This document shows positions 8,391 to 19,397 of a stretch of 64,000 bases of DNA, one piece after another. This DNA is from Gammaproteobacteria bacterium (lineage in GTDB: Bacteria; Pseudomonadota; Gammaproteobacteria; Tenderiales; Tenderiaceae), in the NCBI GenBank assembly GCA_021731365.1, contig JAKFXL010000004.1:1-64000 (forward strand), written 5' to 3'. The position numbers and the translations under genes were made by a program. Under the pieces are notes generated by a model. The model was not told where the DNA came from. It saw nothing but the letters and a program-made list of their open reading frames with translations, and did no database searches. Numbering within the stretch: position 1 is the stretch's first letter; the number at the start of each line of letters is the position of its first letter.

Positions 8391-11195
8391 ATGCAGACAG
8401 AACAGACAACCCGCCACACCCCCCAACCACGCCCGGACAACAGCGCACAGCTCTGCCATTGCGAGGTGATTCGCCGCAACGGCACACTCACCCACTTTAA
8501 TGCCAACAAGATCAGCGTCGCCCTCAGCCGCGCCTTTCTTGCCGTTGAAGGCACGCAGGGCGAAGGGTCACGGCGCATCCATGAGATTGTCGAACAGCTC
8601 AGCGACGAGATTGTCGCCGCACTGTTTCGCCGCCTGCCGCAGGGCGGCACCCTGCACATCGAGGCGATTCAAGACCAGGTCGAACTGGCGCTGATGCGTA
8701 ACGGCCACCACAAGATCGCCCGCGCCTACGTGCTCTACCGCGAGGAGCACGCCCGCCAGCGCGCCACGCAACAGCCCCCGGCGCAAGCGGCCACCCTACC
8801 CAACATCACAAACGCCGACGGCAGCCGCGCCCCTCTCAACCTGGCACGACTCACCACACTGATCGATGAGGCGTGCAGCGGCCTGGCCGATATCTCCAGC
8901 GACCCGATTCTGCAAGCGACCCTGCACAACCTCTTTGATGGCATCACGGAAAAAGAGCTGGCTCAAGTGCTGGTGATGAGTGGCCGCAGCCTGATCGAAC
9001 AGGAGCCCAACTACACCTTTGCCGCCGCCCGGCTACTGCTTGACAGCCTGCGCCAGGAGGCGTTGAGCTTTCTTGCCGGCCACGCCGAGCGCGCCACCCA
9101 GGCTGAGATGACAAACCGCTACGCCGACTACTTCAGCAGCTACATCCACCGTGCCGCCGAACTGGAGCTGCTCGACAAGAGCCTGACCCGTTACGACTTG
9201 AAGCGGTTAGGTGCGGCGCTACAGCCGGAGCGTGACCAGCAGTTCACCTATCTGGGACTGCAAACCCTTTATGACCGCTACTTTATTCACGCCGGCATCC
9301 ACGGCAACAATAGCCGTTTTGAACTGCCACAAGCCTTTTTCATGCGGGTTGCCATGGGGCTGGCGATCAACGAAATCGACCGCGAGGCGCGGGCCATTGA
9401 GTTCTATGAGCTGCTCTCCTCGTTTGATTTCATCTGCTCAACCCCCACGCTGTTCAACTCAGGCACCCTGCGTCCCCAACTCTCCTCCTGCTATCTCACC
9501 CACATACCCGACGACCTGGATGGCATCTACAGCGCCATCAAAGATAACGCCCTACTGTCAAAATTTGCCGGCGGTCTGGGCAACGACTGGAGCGCCGTGC
9601 GCGGTCTGGGCGCCGCCATCAAGGGGACCAACGGCACCTCGCAAGGGGTGGTGCCGTTTCTCAAAGTGGCCAACGACACCGCCGTGGCCGTCAACCAGGG
9701 TGGCAAACGTAAAGGGGCGGTCTGTGCCTACCTGGAGACGTGGCACATCGACATTGAGGAGTTTCTGGATCTGCGTAAAAACACCGGGGATGAGCGGCGG
9801 CGCACCCACGACATGAATACCGCCAACTGGCTGCCCGACCTGTTTATGGAGCGGGTCGACAGCGAAGCGCACTGGACCCTCTTCTCCCCCGATGAGACCC
9901 CCGACCTGCATGATCTCTATGGCCAGCCATTCAAAAAACGCTACGAAGAGTACGAGGCCAAGGCCGACCGCGGCGAGATGAAGATCTGGAAACGGCTGCC
10001 CGCCCTGACGCTGTGGCGCAAGCTGCTCGGCCAACTGTTTGAGACCGGCCACCCCTGGATCACCTTCAAAGATAGCTGCAACCTGCGCTATACCAATCAA
10101 CACGTCGGGGTGGTGCACTCATCCAACCTCTGTACCGAGATCACGCTGCATACCAATAACAACGAGATTGCGGTCTGCAACCTCGGCTCCATCAACCTTG
10201 CCGCCCATACCGGTGAGCATGGCATCGACCGCAAAAAGCTCGAACAGACCATCAACATCGCCATGCGCATGCTCGACAACGTCATCGACTACAACTACTA
10301 CTCCGTACCCCAGGCGCGCAACTCCAACCTGCGCCACCGCCCGGTGGGTCTGGGGTTGATGGGGTTTCAGGATGCCCTTTATATACAGAACATCCCCTAC
10401 GCCTCAGAGGCGGCCATCGAGTTTGCCGACCACTCTATGGAGCTGATCGCCTACGCCGCCATCCAGGCCTCGACCGATCTGGCGCAGGAGCGTGGCTGTT
10501 ACTCCAGCTTTGCAGGTTCGCTCTGGAGCCGTGGCATCCTGCCGCTCGACTCGATTGAACTACAGGCCGCCGCCCGTGGCGACTCGCTGGAGATGGACCG
10601 CAGCAGCCAGCTCGACTGGCACTCACTGCGGCAGCGGGTGCAGACCGTTGGCATGCGTAACAGCAACTGTCTCGCCATCGCCCCCACGGCCACCATCGCC
10701 AACATCTGCGGCGTCTCGCAGTCGATTGAACCGGCCTTCCAGAACCTGTTTGTAAAATCCAACCTCTCCGGTGAGTTCACCGTGGTCAACCCCTATCTGG
10801 TCAAGGAGCTGAAGGCGCTGGGGCTGTGGGACGAGGTAATGGTCAATGATCTCAAATATTTCGACGGCTCCCTACAGGCCATAGACCGTATTCCCGCCAC
10901 ATTAAAAGAGCGCTACGCCACCGCCTTCGAGATCGACCAGCGCTGGCTGATCGAGGCCGCCTCACGACGTCAGAAGTGGATCGACCAGTCCCAGTCACTC
11001 AACCTCTACCTGGCGGAAGCCAGCGGCCCCACACTCGACAAGCTCTACAAACTGGCGTGGCGGCGTGGTCTGAAGACCACCTACTACCTGCGCACACTGG
11101 GGGCCACCAAGATGGAGGGCAATAACCGTCAGACGGTGGCCGAACCAGCAGCGGCCTGTTCGATCCTGGATCCCTCCTGCGAGGCGTGCCAGTAA
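8391..11195 (+). CDS. nrdA: Class I ribonucleotide reductase, alpha subunit
   Basis: Reduces ribonucleoside diphosphates to deoxy forms. The 934-residue protein starts with an ATP-cone (about 24-125, VIRRNGTLTHFNANKI), then a second, more diverged cone-like segment (about 133-223), then the catalytic barrel. Active-site pieces are SSCYLTH, NLCTEIT with the radical Cys and Glu, and VCNLGSINLA. The C-terminus ends CEACQ, the mobile redox Cys pair. GAGGGAACC precedes the ATG. It follows a B12 riboswitch and is 96 nt before nrdB. Confidence 0.96.
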   Translation: MQTEQTTRHTPQPRPDNSAQLCHCEVIRRNGTLTHFNANKISVALSRAFLAVEGTQGEGSRRIHEIVEQLSDEIVAALFRRLPQGGTLHIEAIQDQVELALMRNGHHKIARAYVLYREEHARQRATQQPPAQAATLPNITNADGSRAPLNLARLTTLIDEACSGLADISSDPILQATLHNLFDGITEKELAQVLVMSGRSLIEQEPNYTFAAARLLLDSLRQEALSFLAGHAERATQAEMTNRYADYFSSYIHRAAELELLDKSLTRYDLKRLGAALQPERDQQFTYLGLQTLYDRYFIHAGIHGNNSRFELPQAFFMRVAMGLAINEIDREARAIEFYELLSSFDFICSTPTLFNSGTLRPQLSSCYLTHIPDDLDGIYSAIKDNALLSKFAGGLGNDWSAVRGLGAAIKGTNGTSQGVVPFLKVANDTAVAVNQGGKRKGAVCAYLETWHIDIEEFLDLRKNTGDERRRTHDMNTANWLPDLFMERVDSEAHWTLFSPDETPDLHDLYGQPFKKRYEEYEAKADRGEMKIWKRLPALTLWRKLLGQLFETGHPWITFKDSCNLRYTNQHVGVVHSSNLCTEITLHTNNNEIAVCNLGSINLAAHTGEHGIDRKKLEQTINIAMRMLDNVIDYNYYSVPQARNSNLRHRPVGLGLMGFQDALYIQNIPYASEAAIEFADHSMELIAYAAIQASTDLAQERGCYSSFAGSLWSRGILPLDSIELQAAARGDSLEMDRSSQLDWHSLRQRVQTVGMRNSNCLAIAPTATIANICGVSQSIEPAFQNLFVKSNLSGEFTVVNPYLVKELKALGLWDEVMVNDLKYFDGSLQAIDRIPATLKERYATAFEIDQRWLIEAASRRQKWIDQSQSLNLYLAEASGPTLDKLYKLAWRRGLKTTYYLRTLGATKMEGNNRQTVAEPAAACSILDPSCEACQ

Positions 11196-11226
11196 GACAT
11201 ATCAGTAGCATTTTATTAACCACCAC

Positions 11227-11256
11227 ACGCTGGTCTCTGCCCGGCAGGGCCAGCGT
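11227..11256 (+). other. Hairpin in the nrdA-nrdB gap
   Basis: ACGCTGG (11227-11233) pairs with CCAGCGT (11250-11256), and the enclosed TGCC/GGCA can extend the structure. There is no T-run, so it is more likely an mRNA processing or stability element setting the alpha:beta ratio than a full terminator. That role is inference. Confidence 0.35.
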
Positions 11257-11291
11257 CATCAGCCACCCATATTCATATTAAGGAAAGCACC

Positions 11292-12407
<1,116 letters not shown>

Positions 12408-12519
12408 CGGGGGAATACCCAGCCAGAGTATCGCCAGGCTATTCTCGCCATCGACATCCGCTCAAACACAGCAAGATCCGGGTCGCGGATGCGTGTTTAA
12501 CTTTTTATATTTAATCGGT

Positions 12520-12537
12520 ACAACACATTTTTGTTGT
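12520..12537. promoter_or_regulatory. Inverted repeat upstream of the SDR gene
   Basis: ACAACA (12520-12525) and TGTTGT (12532-12537) form a 6-bp inverted repeat with a 6-nt T-rich spacer, about 30 nt before the start of the dehydrogenase gene. Its position suits an operator. No regulator is identified. Confidence 0.3.
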
Positions 12538-12568
12538 GCGGAAAATAAATTATGAGAGGTTTCGTACA

Positions 12569-13333
12569 ATGTCTGCACTATCAAACAAGGTTGCCATTAT
12601 CACTGGGGCAAGTTCAGGGATCGGTTATGCAACAGCCCAGCTGTTCGCCCGAGAGGGCGCCAAGGTGGTCGTCGCCGCACGCCGCCAACCGCAACTTGAC
12701 GCACTCGTTGAAGAGATCACCCAGGCGGGTGGTCATGCCGTCGCGCTTGCCGGTGACATCAAGGATGAGGCATTCGCAAAAGCCTTGGTCGACTTGGCTA
12801 TAGCGCGTTTTGGCGGCCTCGATGTGGCATTCAACAATGCCGGCACAATGGGTGAAATGGGGGCCACACCAGAGGTGGCGCTTTCAGAGTGGGAGGAGAC
12901 CATCAGGACAAATCTGACAAGTGCTTTCCTCGGAGCGAAGTATCAACTTCCCGCGATGCTTGAGCGCAACGGCGGGTCCCTGATCTTCACGTCGACATTT
13001 GTCGGTTACACCATCGGCCTGCCAGGCATGGCAGCCTATGCCGCGAGCAAGGCCGGGCTAATCGGCCTCACCCAGGCGCTCGCCGCTGAGTTTGGCCCCA
13101 AGGGTATCCGGGTGAACGCCCTCTTGCCGGGCGGCACGAATACCCCGATGGGACGGGCCTTCGCCAACACCCCGGACACCCTGGCCTTTGTCGAGGGTCT
13201 TCACGCCCTGAAGCGTATGGCTTTACCGGAAGAGATCGCAAAATCGGCCCTCTACCTCGCATCCGATGCATCGAGCTTCACCACCGGTTCGGCGCTTCTT
13301 GCTGACGGCGGGGTCTCCATCAATCGAATCTGA
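12569..13333 (+). CDS. Short-chain dehydrogenase/reductase, unknown substrate
   Basis: A classical SDR of 254 residues with a Rossmann fold. Motifs seen are the cofactor loop TGASSGIG, NNAG, the catalytic Ser in FTSTF and YAASK. Arg residues after the second strand (AARRQPQ) suggest NADP preference. The frame is open from 12536; the ATG at 12569 is used because GAGAGGT sits 8 nt upstream and the protein then starts MSALSNKVAIITG. It is followed 46 nt later by the AraC/MGMT gene, possibly co-transcribed. Substrate not predictable. Confidence 0.88.
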   Translation: MSALSNKVAIITGASSGIGYATAQLFAREGAKVVVAARRQPQLDALVEEITQAGGHAVALAGDIKDEAFAKALVDLAIARFGGLDVAFNNAGTMGEMGATPEVALSEWEETIRTNLTSAFLGAKYQLPAMLERNGGSLIFTSTFVGYTIGLPGMAAYAASKAGLIGLTQALAAEFGPKGIRVNALLPGGTNTPMGRAFANTPDTLAFVEGLHALKRMALPEEIAKSALYLASDASSFTTGSALLADGGVSINRI

Positions 13334-13379
13334 ACAGGTACAGTCAATAGGTCCATGGAGAATATAATGGTGAATATAG

Positions 13380-14207
13380 ATGTCTGATTATGACCGCATA
13401 GCTGAAGCAATTGGTTTTATCTCCAGCCGGCTAAAGAGCCAACCGACTCTGAATGAAATTGCGGCTCACTTACATCTGAGTCCCTTTCACTTCCAACGTC
13501 TGTTCTGCCGCTGGGCCGGTGTGACCCCCAAAAGATTCCTGCAAGTACTCACGCTGGAGCGTGCCAAGCAACTGCTGAGCGAAGCGAAACCGCTGCTTGA
13601 GGTATCAGACTCCCTGGGGTTGAGCAGCGGCTCGCGTTTGTATGATCACTTCATTCATCTGGAAGCTGTCACCCCTGGGGAGTACAAAATGGGCGGCGCG
13701 GGGTTAACGATTGAATATGCTGTACATGACACCCCCTTTGGAAAGGCGTTTATTGCCACCACTCCCAGGGGGATCTGTAGTTTTACATTTTTGGAGCATG
13801 CGGAGATCGACAGGGAGCTAACTGGTTTACACAAAAAGTGGCCCCATGCGCTGGTGCATGAAAACCATCAACAAACACTGGTGGTTATCAAGGCCATGTT
13901 CGGCGCAGAAAAGCGCTTGAAGCTACCTCTCTCTTTGCATGTTTCCGGAACCAACTTTCAGATCAGTGTCTGGAAAGCGCTGTTACAGATCCCCCCGGCA
14001 ACGGTGACAAGCTATTCCCAAGTAGCAGCCGCAATCGGCCATGCAAACGCTGCAAGAGCAGTGGGAACGGCTATAGGTGCAAACCCCGTCGCGCTGCTGA
14101 TCCCCTGCCACCGCGTTATTCAACAGAGCGGAAAACTGGGCGGCTACCATTGGGGTGAAACCCGCAAACAGGCGATCCATACATGGGAGTCGGCAAGGTA
14201 TGAGTAA
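13380..14207 (+). CDS. AraC-MGMT fusion, Ada-like without the metal-binding domain
   Basis: A 275-residue fusion. Residues about 5-105 form an AraC-type DNA-binding domain (LNEIAAHLHLSPFHFQRLF). Residues about 108-272 form an O6-alkylguanine-DNA alkyltransferase with the methyl-acceptor Cys243 in IPCHRV and the helix segment AARAVGTAIGANP. Compared with E. coli Ada, the N-terminal zinc-Cys phosphotriester sensor is missing. It can repair O6-methylguanine, but Ada-type methylation-triggered activation would need another signal. No strong ribosome binding site is visible before the ATG. Confidence 0.88.
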   Translation: MSDYDRIAEAIGFISSRLKSQPTLNEIAAHLHLSPFHFQRLFCRWAGVTPKRFLQVLTLERAKQLLSEAKPLLEVSDSLGLSSGSRLYDHFIHLEAVTPGEYKMGGAGLTIEYAVHDTPFGKAFIATTPRGICSFTFLEHAEIDRELTGLHKKWPHALVHENHQQTLVVIKAMFGAEKRLKLPLSLHVSGTNFQISVWKALLQIPPATVTSYSQVAAAIGHANAARAVGTAIGANPVALLIPCHRVIQQSGKLGGYHWGETRKQAIHTWESARYE

Positions 14208-14252
14208 CCGCAGCGTTAACCGCACTCAAACATCTGTTGAAGCCATGCTTGA

Positions 14253-14933
14253 TTAACCCGCTAACTCGCATACAAATAACATGGATGCTGGGTTTTCTTT
14301 TCCAGGACATCTGGGTTCACGGCACTCAATGTTCACAAACCCACTTTCGCCAAGCAGCCGTTCCCATGATGCTTTAGTACGATAATACCAAGGCGCTGGG
14401 TCACTAAACTCCGCGCCAAAACCATCCCAGGATCCCTCCCTCCAGCCATCTTTGGAGTGCTCTTTTTCACAATACATTAAAGGGTGTAAGGTTTGAATGT
14501 ACAAAACACCCTTATTCTTTAACAGCCTTGGTATTGTGCCTATCAAACTATCTACATCTTTCTTCCCAATAAGCGAGAAATTGCAAACCACTGCATCGAA
14601 TGTTGAATCTCTGATCTGACTCTCTGCTATCTCATCATAGGAACAGAGATAATAGGTCCCGGAAGAGGTTTTTCTTGCCTGTTCAATCAGCGCTGGAACT
14701 ACATCAATACCCACTACATTCACATTACAATCAATGAGTGCCCGTGATAACCACCCTTCACCACACCCCACATCCAGTACCGTAGAGGGGGCACGTTCCA
14801 TCACGGCATCTATTATTGCTTTATTGGTAGCCAAGTTCCTGCTTTCTATCGCCTGATTCTGAATGGCGCTAATCCATGCTGCTGCATTTTTATGCCACGA
14901 CTGAATGATTTTCTTATCATCGTCTCCTGCCAT
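14253..14933 (-). CDS. Class I SAM-dependent methyltransferase, unknown substrate
   Basis: A 226-residue methyltransferase with motif I VLDVGCGEGWLSRAL, an acidic ribose-binding VVGIDVV, and FDAVVCNFSLIG as the post-motif region. The frame is open to 14969; the ATG at 14933 is chosen since GAGGAAAA lies 8 nt upstream and the protein then begins MAGDDDKKI. It stands alone between the alkyltransferase gene and ybbP. It resembles small-molecule methyltransferases of the UbiE/Tam type, but no specific substrate can be read. Confidence 0.8.
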   Translation of the reverse strand: MAGDDDKKIIQSWHKNAAAWISAIQNQAIESRNLATNKAIIDAVMERAPSTVLDVGCGEGWLSRALIDCNVNVVGIDVVPALIEQARKTSSGTYYLCSYDEIAESQIRDSTFDAVVCNFSLIGKKDVDSLIGTIPRLLKNKGVLYIQTLHPLMYCEKEHSKDGWREGSWDGFGAEFSDPAPWYYRTKASWERLLGESGFVNIECREPRCPGKENPASMLFVCELAG

Positions 14934-15043
14934 ACAGTTTTCCTCGCTTGTAAAAATGGCCGAACTCATAGGCCAGGTACGACACCTTATTTAAAAATTG
15001 AAACCGACTGAGGTAAGTGTCTATGCCAAACGTTACACTTAAA

Positions 15044-17524
15044 CTACCCCCTTAACGTCAACAGCGGTGGCCGGTTAATCACAAAGCGCAGCCCCAGTGT
15101 ACCCACTACTCCAATACCTACTGCCCCCAGTGCCATGCCCGTTAACCAGAGTGTTGGCCCGGGCAGATAGGCAAGATCAAAAAAGCGCCGCGCCACCACC
15201 ATGCCAACCGCGCCTGCACTTAGCGCCGCCACCAATCCTGCCAGCAGCCCAAGCCCGGCGTATTCAACCATGATGGTGCCTAGCAGCTGGCCACGGCGTG
15301 CGCCCAGTGTTCGCATCACCGCCGCCTCCTGGGTCCGTTCATCCAGGGTCGCCTGAATGGCGGCGTACATCACCATCAATCCGGCAAACAGCGTGAAGAT
15401 AAAAACATACTCCACCGCCTGGGTAACACGGGTAATAATGGTACGCACCTGATCAAGCACCGCGGCCACATCAATCACCGTGATATTGGGAAACTGTTGT
15501 ACCAACTGGTTCAGCAACTCTGGCTGAGAGGGTGGCAGATAAAACGCCGTGATGTGGCTGACAGGATAGTCCGCCAGCAACCCCGGCGGCGTCACTACAA
15601 AAAAATTGGGTTGAAAGCTGTCCCACTCCACACTTCTCAGGCTACTGATCTGCGCCGTCAACAACATCCCGGCAACGTTGTAGGTCAGGGTATCGCCCAC
15701 GGTTAAACCCAGCTCCTTGGCGATCCCCTCTTCCAGCGAAAGCAGATTGCCCGCGCTGTTATCCGTTGGCCACCACTCCCCAGCCACGATCTTATTGTCT
15801 GACTGCAGCTGCGCGGCTGATGAGAGGTTGAACTCACGGCTCACCAGATGTTTGGCCCGATCACTCTCAAAGCCATCTTCTGATACCGGCTGACCATTAA
15901 TCTCAGTGAGCCGCGCCCGTACCATGGGATAAAACTCCGGCGCGGCCACGCCTTGTCTGGCAAAAAAATCCTGCAGCGGCAGCAGCTGTTCCGACTGAAT
16001 ATTGATTAAAAAACGGTTCGGCGCATCCTCCGGCAGCCGCTCCTGCCAACCATCCAGCAGATCGGTCCGCACCACCGCCAATAGCAGCAACGCCATCAGT
16101 CCGATACTAAAACCGACCATCTGCACCAGTGTATGGTTGCCGCGCCGTGCCAGATTGACCAATCCGAGTCTCCAGGCCGAGCCACCCTTGCTACGCACCA
16201 GACGCAATAGCCGCAGCAGCCCCCAGGTCAACAGTGTCAACACCAATAACAGTGCTGCAATCCCCGCCACCACGGCCAGCGCCAGCACCACACTCTTGGC
16301 CTGAACAATCGCCAACAGCAGAAAGGCTGCACCACCCACCCCGTAGGCCAACACCGTACCCCCTTGCAGTCCGCCCAGATCACGCCGCAATACCCGCAGT
16401 GTTGAGACATTTTTCAGCTGCAGGATCGGCGGGATCGCAAACCCCAGCAGGGTCACCAGACCGGTAAACAGTCCATAGAGGATAGGCAGCGCCGTCGGGG
16501 ATGGTAGCTCCACCCCCACCAACGGCCCGAGCAGCGCGGCCAACCCCCACTGCGCGCCGTAACCCACTGCGACGCCCACGCTGCTGGCCAGCAACCCTAA
16601 TACCACCATCTGCTGCAGATAGAGCCGACTGATAAAACGTTGCTCCGCCCCCAGACAGCGCATCACCGCACAACTATCGAGATGGCGACTGACAAATCGG
16701 CGCGCCGCCATCGCCACCGCCGTGGCTGCCAGCAGTACACTCACCAGTGCCGCCAGCCCCAAAAAGCGCTCCCCCCGCTCCAGTGCGGTACGCACCTCAG
16801 CGCGGCTATCACGCACATCACGCAGTGACTCACCGGGCAGCAGTGACCCCTGCCAGGCGCTGCGAATGGCCGCAATCTGCGATGGCGTTCCCGCCAGCAG
16901 TAATGCACAACGGATACGGCTGGCGGGCTGCACCAGCGCCGTGGAGGGCAGATCGGCCAGATTCATCAACAGCCGTGGGGCCATGCTGAAGCGCATCTCG
17001 CCAGAGGCATCTGGCTCCGTCACCAGCAGGGCTGCCACGGTCAACTGAGTGCTACCCACTGTAATCGCATCACCTACACCGATGGACAATGCCGTCAACA
17101 GCGGTGCAGCAACCCAGACTGTGCCCTCTGCCGGGCCACCCGCCACCGCCTGCCCCACCACAAATGGCTGACTGGCGATACTATATTGTCCCCGCAGTGG
17201 GTAGTGGCCACTGACCGCCTTGAGCGCCACCAGCTGACTCTTCTCACCTGCCACCACCATGGAGGGGAACTCCACCGTCTCAGCCAGCTGCAACCCTAAG
17301 GCGGTGGCCTGCGCCTGCCGTTCAGCACTGACGGGGGCACTGCCCAGCAGCGCCAGATCCCCACCCAGCAGGTCACTGGCCTGGTTTGATAGAGCCTGAT
17401 CAATGCGGCTGGTAAAAAAGTTAACTGAGCTGACACTGGCCACCGCCACAATCAACGCCAGCAGCAGCACTCGCAGCTCACCTGCGCGCCAGTCACGCCG
17501 TAACATGCGTAGCGCCTGTCTCAT
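15044..17524 (-). CDS. ybbP: FtsX-like ABC transporter permease (YbbP type)
   Basis: An 826-residue inner-membrane protein with an N-terminal TM helix followed by a large periplasmic region, then two FtsX/MacB-like blocks of membrane helices (around GLAALVSVLLAATAVAMAARRF and the C-terminal FTLFAGLMVMYAAIQATLDERTQEAAVMRTLGARRGQ segment, given here only by its landmarks). The ATG at 17524 is chosen because it overlaps the ybbA stop as ATGA. The pair belongs to the MacB-like mechanotransmission exporters. The cargo is unknown; tesA lies divergently next to it as in E. coli. Confidence 0.87.
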   Translation of the reverse strand: MRQALRMLRRDWRAGELRVLLLALIVAVASVSSVNFFTSRIDQALSNQASDLLGGDLALLGSAPVSAERQAQATALGLQLAETVEFPSMVVAGEKSQLVALKAVSGHYPLRGQYSIASQPFVVGQAVAGGPAEGTVWVAAPLLTALSIGVGDAITVGSTQLTVAALLVTEPDASGEMRFSMAPRLLMNLADLPSTALVQPASRIRCALLLAGTPSQIAAIRSAWQGSLLPGESLRDVRDSRAEVRTALERGERFLGLAALVSVLLAATAVAMAARRFVSRHLDSCAVMRCLGAEQRFISRLYLQQMVVLGLLASSVGVAVGYGAQWGLAALLGPLVGVELPSPTALPILYGLFTGLVTLLGFAIPPILQLKNVSTLRVLRRDLGGLQGGTVLAYGVGGAAFLLLAIVQAKSVVLALAVVAGIAALLLVLTLLTWGLLRLLRLVRSKGGSAWRLGLVNLARRGNHTLVQMVGFSIGLMALLLLAVVRTDLLDGWQERLPEDAPNRFLINIQSEQLLPLQDFFARQGVAAPEFYPMVRARLTEINGQPVSEDGFESDRAKHLVSREFNLSSAAQLQSDNKIVAGEWWPTDNSAGNLLSLEEGIAKELGLTVGDTLTYNVAGMLLTAQISSLRSVEWDSFQPNFFVVTPPGLLADYPVSHITAFYLPPSQPELLNQLVQQFPNITVIDVAAVLDQVRTIITRVTQAVEYVFIFTLFAGLMVMYAAIQATLDERTQEAAVMRTLGARRGQLLGTIMVEYAGLGLLAGLVAALSAGAVGMVVARRFFDLAYLPGPTLWLTGMALGAVGIGVVGTLGLRFVINRPPLLTLRG

Positions 17525-18201
17525 GACGCGCCCTTCAGACGCCCCTCTTCCAGCTCCAAAGTACGCTGGCAACGGCTGGCCAGCTGGGCATCATGGGTAA
17601 CCAGAATCAGGGTTGTGCCCTGCTCGGCATTCAACTGAAACAGCAGCTCTATGATGCGCTCCCCCGTTTTGCTATCAAGATTGCCCGTTGGCTCATCGGC
17701 AAACAGCACGGCGGGGCGGCTGGCAAAGGCGCGGGCGATAGCCACACGCTGCTGCTCTCCGCCAGAAAGCTGTTTAGGGTAGTGCCGTGCCCGCGCCGCC
17801 AACCCGACACGCTCCAACACCTGTTGCGCGATTGGCAACGCATCGTCGCGCCCCGCCAGCTCCAGTGGCAACATCACATTCTCCAGCGCCGTCAGGTTGG
17901 GCAACAGCTGGAACGCCTGAAAGATAAATCCTACTTTGGCGGCACGCAGCCGGGCGCGGCCATCCTCATCCAGGGCAGAGAGCGACTCCCCCGCCAGCGA
18001 TATCTCACCCGAACTGGCGCTGTCCAACCCCGCCAGCAACCCCAGCAGGGTCGACTTGCCGGCACCGGAGCTACCCACAATCGCCACGGTCTCACCCGCC
18101 ATAATCTCCAGGTTAATATCCTGCAACAGCGTTAGCACCCCTTCGGGGCTAACAACCTGTTTACTAAGCTTGTGCACCATCAGGACGGCATTTCTATTCA
18201 T
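17521..18201 (-). CDS. ybbA: ABC transporter ATPase (YbbA type)
   Basis: A 226-residue ATPase of the LolD/MacB class. Walker A is GSSGAGKST, the signature is [14 protein letters not shown], Walker B is [12 protein letters not shown], and the switch His is in LVTHD. It overlaps ybbP by 4 nt and is divergent from tesA, sharing the 18202-18261 promoter gap. Confidence 0.92.
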   Translation of the reverse strand: MNRNAVLMVHKLSKQVVSPEGVLTLLQDINLEIMAGETVAIVGSSGAGKSTLLGLLAGLDSASSGEISLAGESLSALDEDGRARLRAAKVGFIFQAFQLLPNLTALENVMLPLELAGRDDALPIAQQVLERVGLAARARHYPKQLSGGEQQRVAIARAFASRPAVLFADEPTGNLDSKTGERIIELLFQLNAEQGTTLILVTHDAQLASRCQRTLELEEGRLKGAS

Positions 18202-18261
18202 ATTGATTGTCTCAGGTAAGATGGAATCTGATCAGCGACCACCGAGGCAAAAGTACCCGTA

Positions 18262-18870
18262 ATGAAAACAGCATACCAGCTCCTGCTCACCTTCTCCCTA
18301 CTACTGGCCGCACCCGGCACCTCCTTTGCCACCACCATTCTGGTAATGGGCGACAGCCTCAGCGCCGCCTACGGCATTGCTCAACAGTCAGGCTGGGTCA
18401 ATCTGTTACAACAGCAGTTACCCCAGCAGCGGGTGATCAACGCCAGCATCAGCGGCGAAACCACGGCTGGAGGCGCAGCGCGGCTCCCCACGCTGCTGCA
18501 ACAGCATCAGCCGGATATTGTGATTATTGAACTGGGGGCCAACGACGGTCTACGCGGTCTGCCGATCAAAGAGATGCAAAAAAATCTGGCGCAGATGATC
18601 CAGCAGAGTCAGGCCATCAAGGCCCAGGTACTATTGGTCGGATTACGCCTGCCGCCCAACTACGGCCCCGCCTATACCCGCGCCTTTGCAGAGAGTTACC
18701 ACGAACTCTCCAGACGTTACCAGACCGGACTGCTGCCGTTTCTGTTTGTCGGACTGGAGGACTCATCACGCCACTTTCAGGCCGACAATCTCCACCCAAC
18801 TGCGGCGGCACAACCGATTTTGCTGAACAACGTCTGGCAGCAGCTGAAACCACTGCTGGATAAGCCATAA
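18262..18870 (+). CDS. tesA: Periplasmic GDSL esterase/thioesterase I
   Basis: A 202-residue SGNH hydrolase with a signal peptide (MKTAYQLLLTFSLLLAAPG to SFA). Block I MGDSLSAAYG supplies the nucleophile Ser, GANDGLRGLP is block III, and DNLHPTAAAQ carries the Asp-His pair. TesA in E. coli acts as thioesterase, lysophospholipase and arylesterase. It is divergent from ybbAP, the usual arrangement, and convergent with def. Confidence 0.93.
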   Translation: MKTAYQLLLTFSLLLAAPGTSFATTILVMGDSLSAAYGIAQQSGWVNLLQQQLPQQRVINASISGETTAGGAARLPTLLQQHQPDIVIIELGANDGLRGLPIKEMQKNLAQMIQQSQAIKAQVLLVGLRLPPNYGPAYTRAFAESYHELSRRYQTGLLPFLFVGLEDSSRHFQADNLHPTAAAQPILLNNVWQQLKPLLDKP

Positions 18871-18882
18871 CACCGCACCGGA

Positions 18883-19392
18883 TTACTCTTTGCTCTGATA
18901 GACCTTGCGCCGAAACAGGTCGTTACGGCGGCTGACCAGCCGGTCGAGAAACAGCAGGCCGTCGAGATGGTCCATCTCATGCTGGATCGCCCGCGCCTCA
19001 AAACCGCCGGTTTTGATGGTCTGTTTTTCGCCCTGGGCATCTCGGTACTCCAGGGTGATGGTCTCGGCACGCATCACATTGCCGGTAAAGTCGGGCACCG
19101 ACATACACCCTTCACGCCCTTTTACAAAACCGTTGTACTCGACGATCTCGGGGTTGATCAGTGCTAAAAAGCCATGCTGCTCAATCTTAGGTTTGCTTGA
19201 AACATCCACCAACGCAATGCGCTGAAAACGCCCCACCTGGGGGGCCGCAATGCCTACTCCGCCGGGACCGGCGCGCATGGTCTCTTCAAGGTCGGCAAGA
19301 AACTGCTGCAGCTCGGCATCAAACAGGGTGACCTCTGCACTGAGCTGTTTCAGCCGTTCATCGGGGTAGGTCAAAATCTCCAACATTGCCAT
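18883..19392 (-). CDS. def: Peptide deformylase
   Basis: Removes the formyl group from nascent proteins. The three family motifs are intact: GVGIAAPQVG, EGCMSVP (metal-ligand Cys) and QHEMDHLDG (two metal-ligand His and the catalytic Glu). At 169 residues the length is normal. A second ATG two codons in (MLEILTYPD) is an equally good start. It follows the gcvR-like gene by 5 nt and is not next to fmt here. Confidence 0.95.
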   Translation of the reverse strand: MAMLEILTYPDERLKQLSAEVTLFDAELQQFLADLEETMRAGPGGVGIAAPQVGRFQRIALVDVSSKPKIEQHGFLALINPEIVEYNGFVKGREGCMSVPDFTGNVMRAETITLEYRDAQGEKQTIKTGGFEARAIQHEMDHLDGLLFLDRLVSRRNDLFRRKVYQSKE

Positions 19393-19397
19393 CCGAG

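Noticed and set aside
15044-18201. ybbA-ybbP as macrolide exporter MacB or LolCDE
   Set aside because: The permease has two FtsX blocks and sits opposite tesA, which fits YbbAP. The real lolDC is at 46392-48312.
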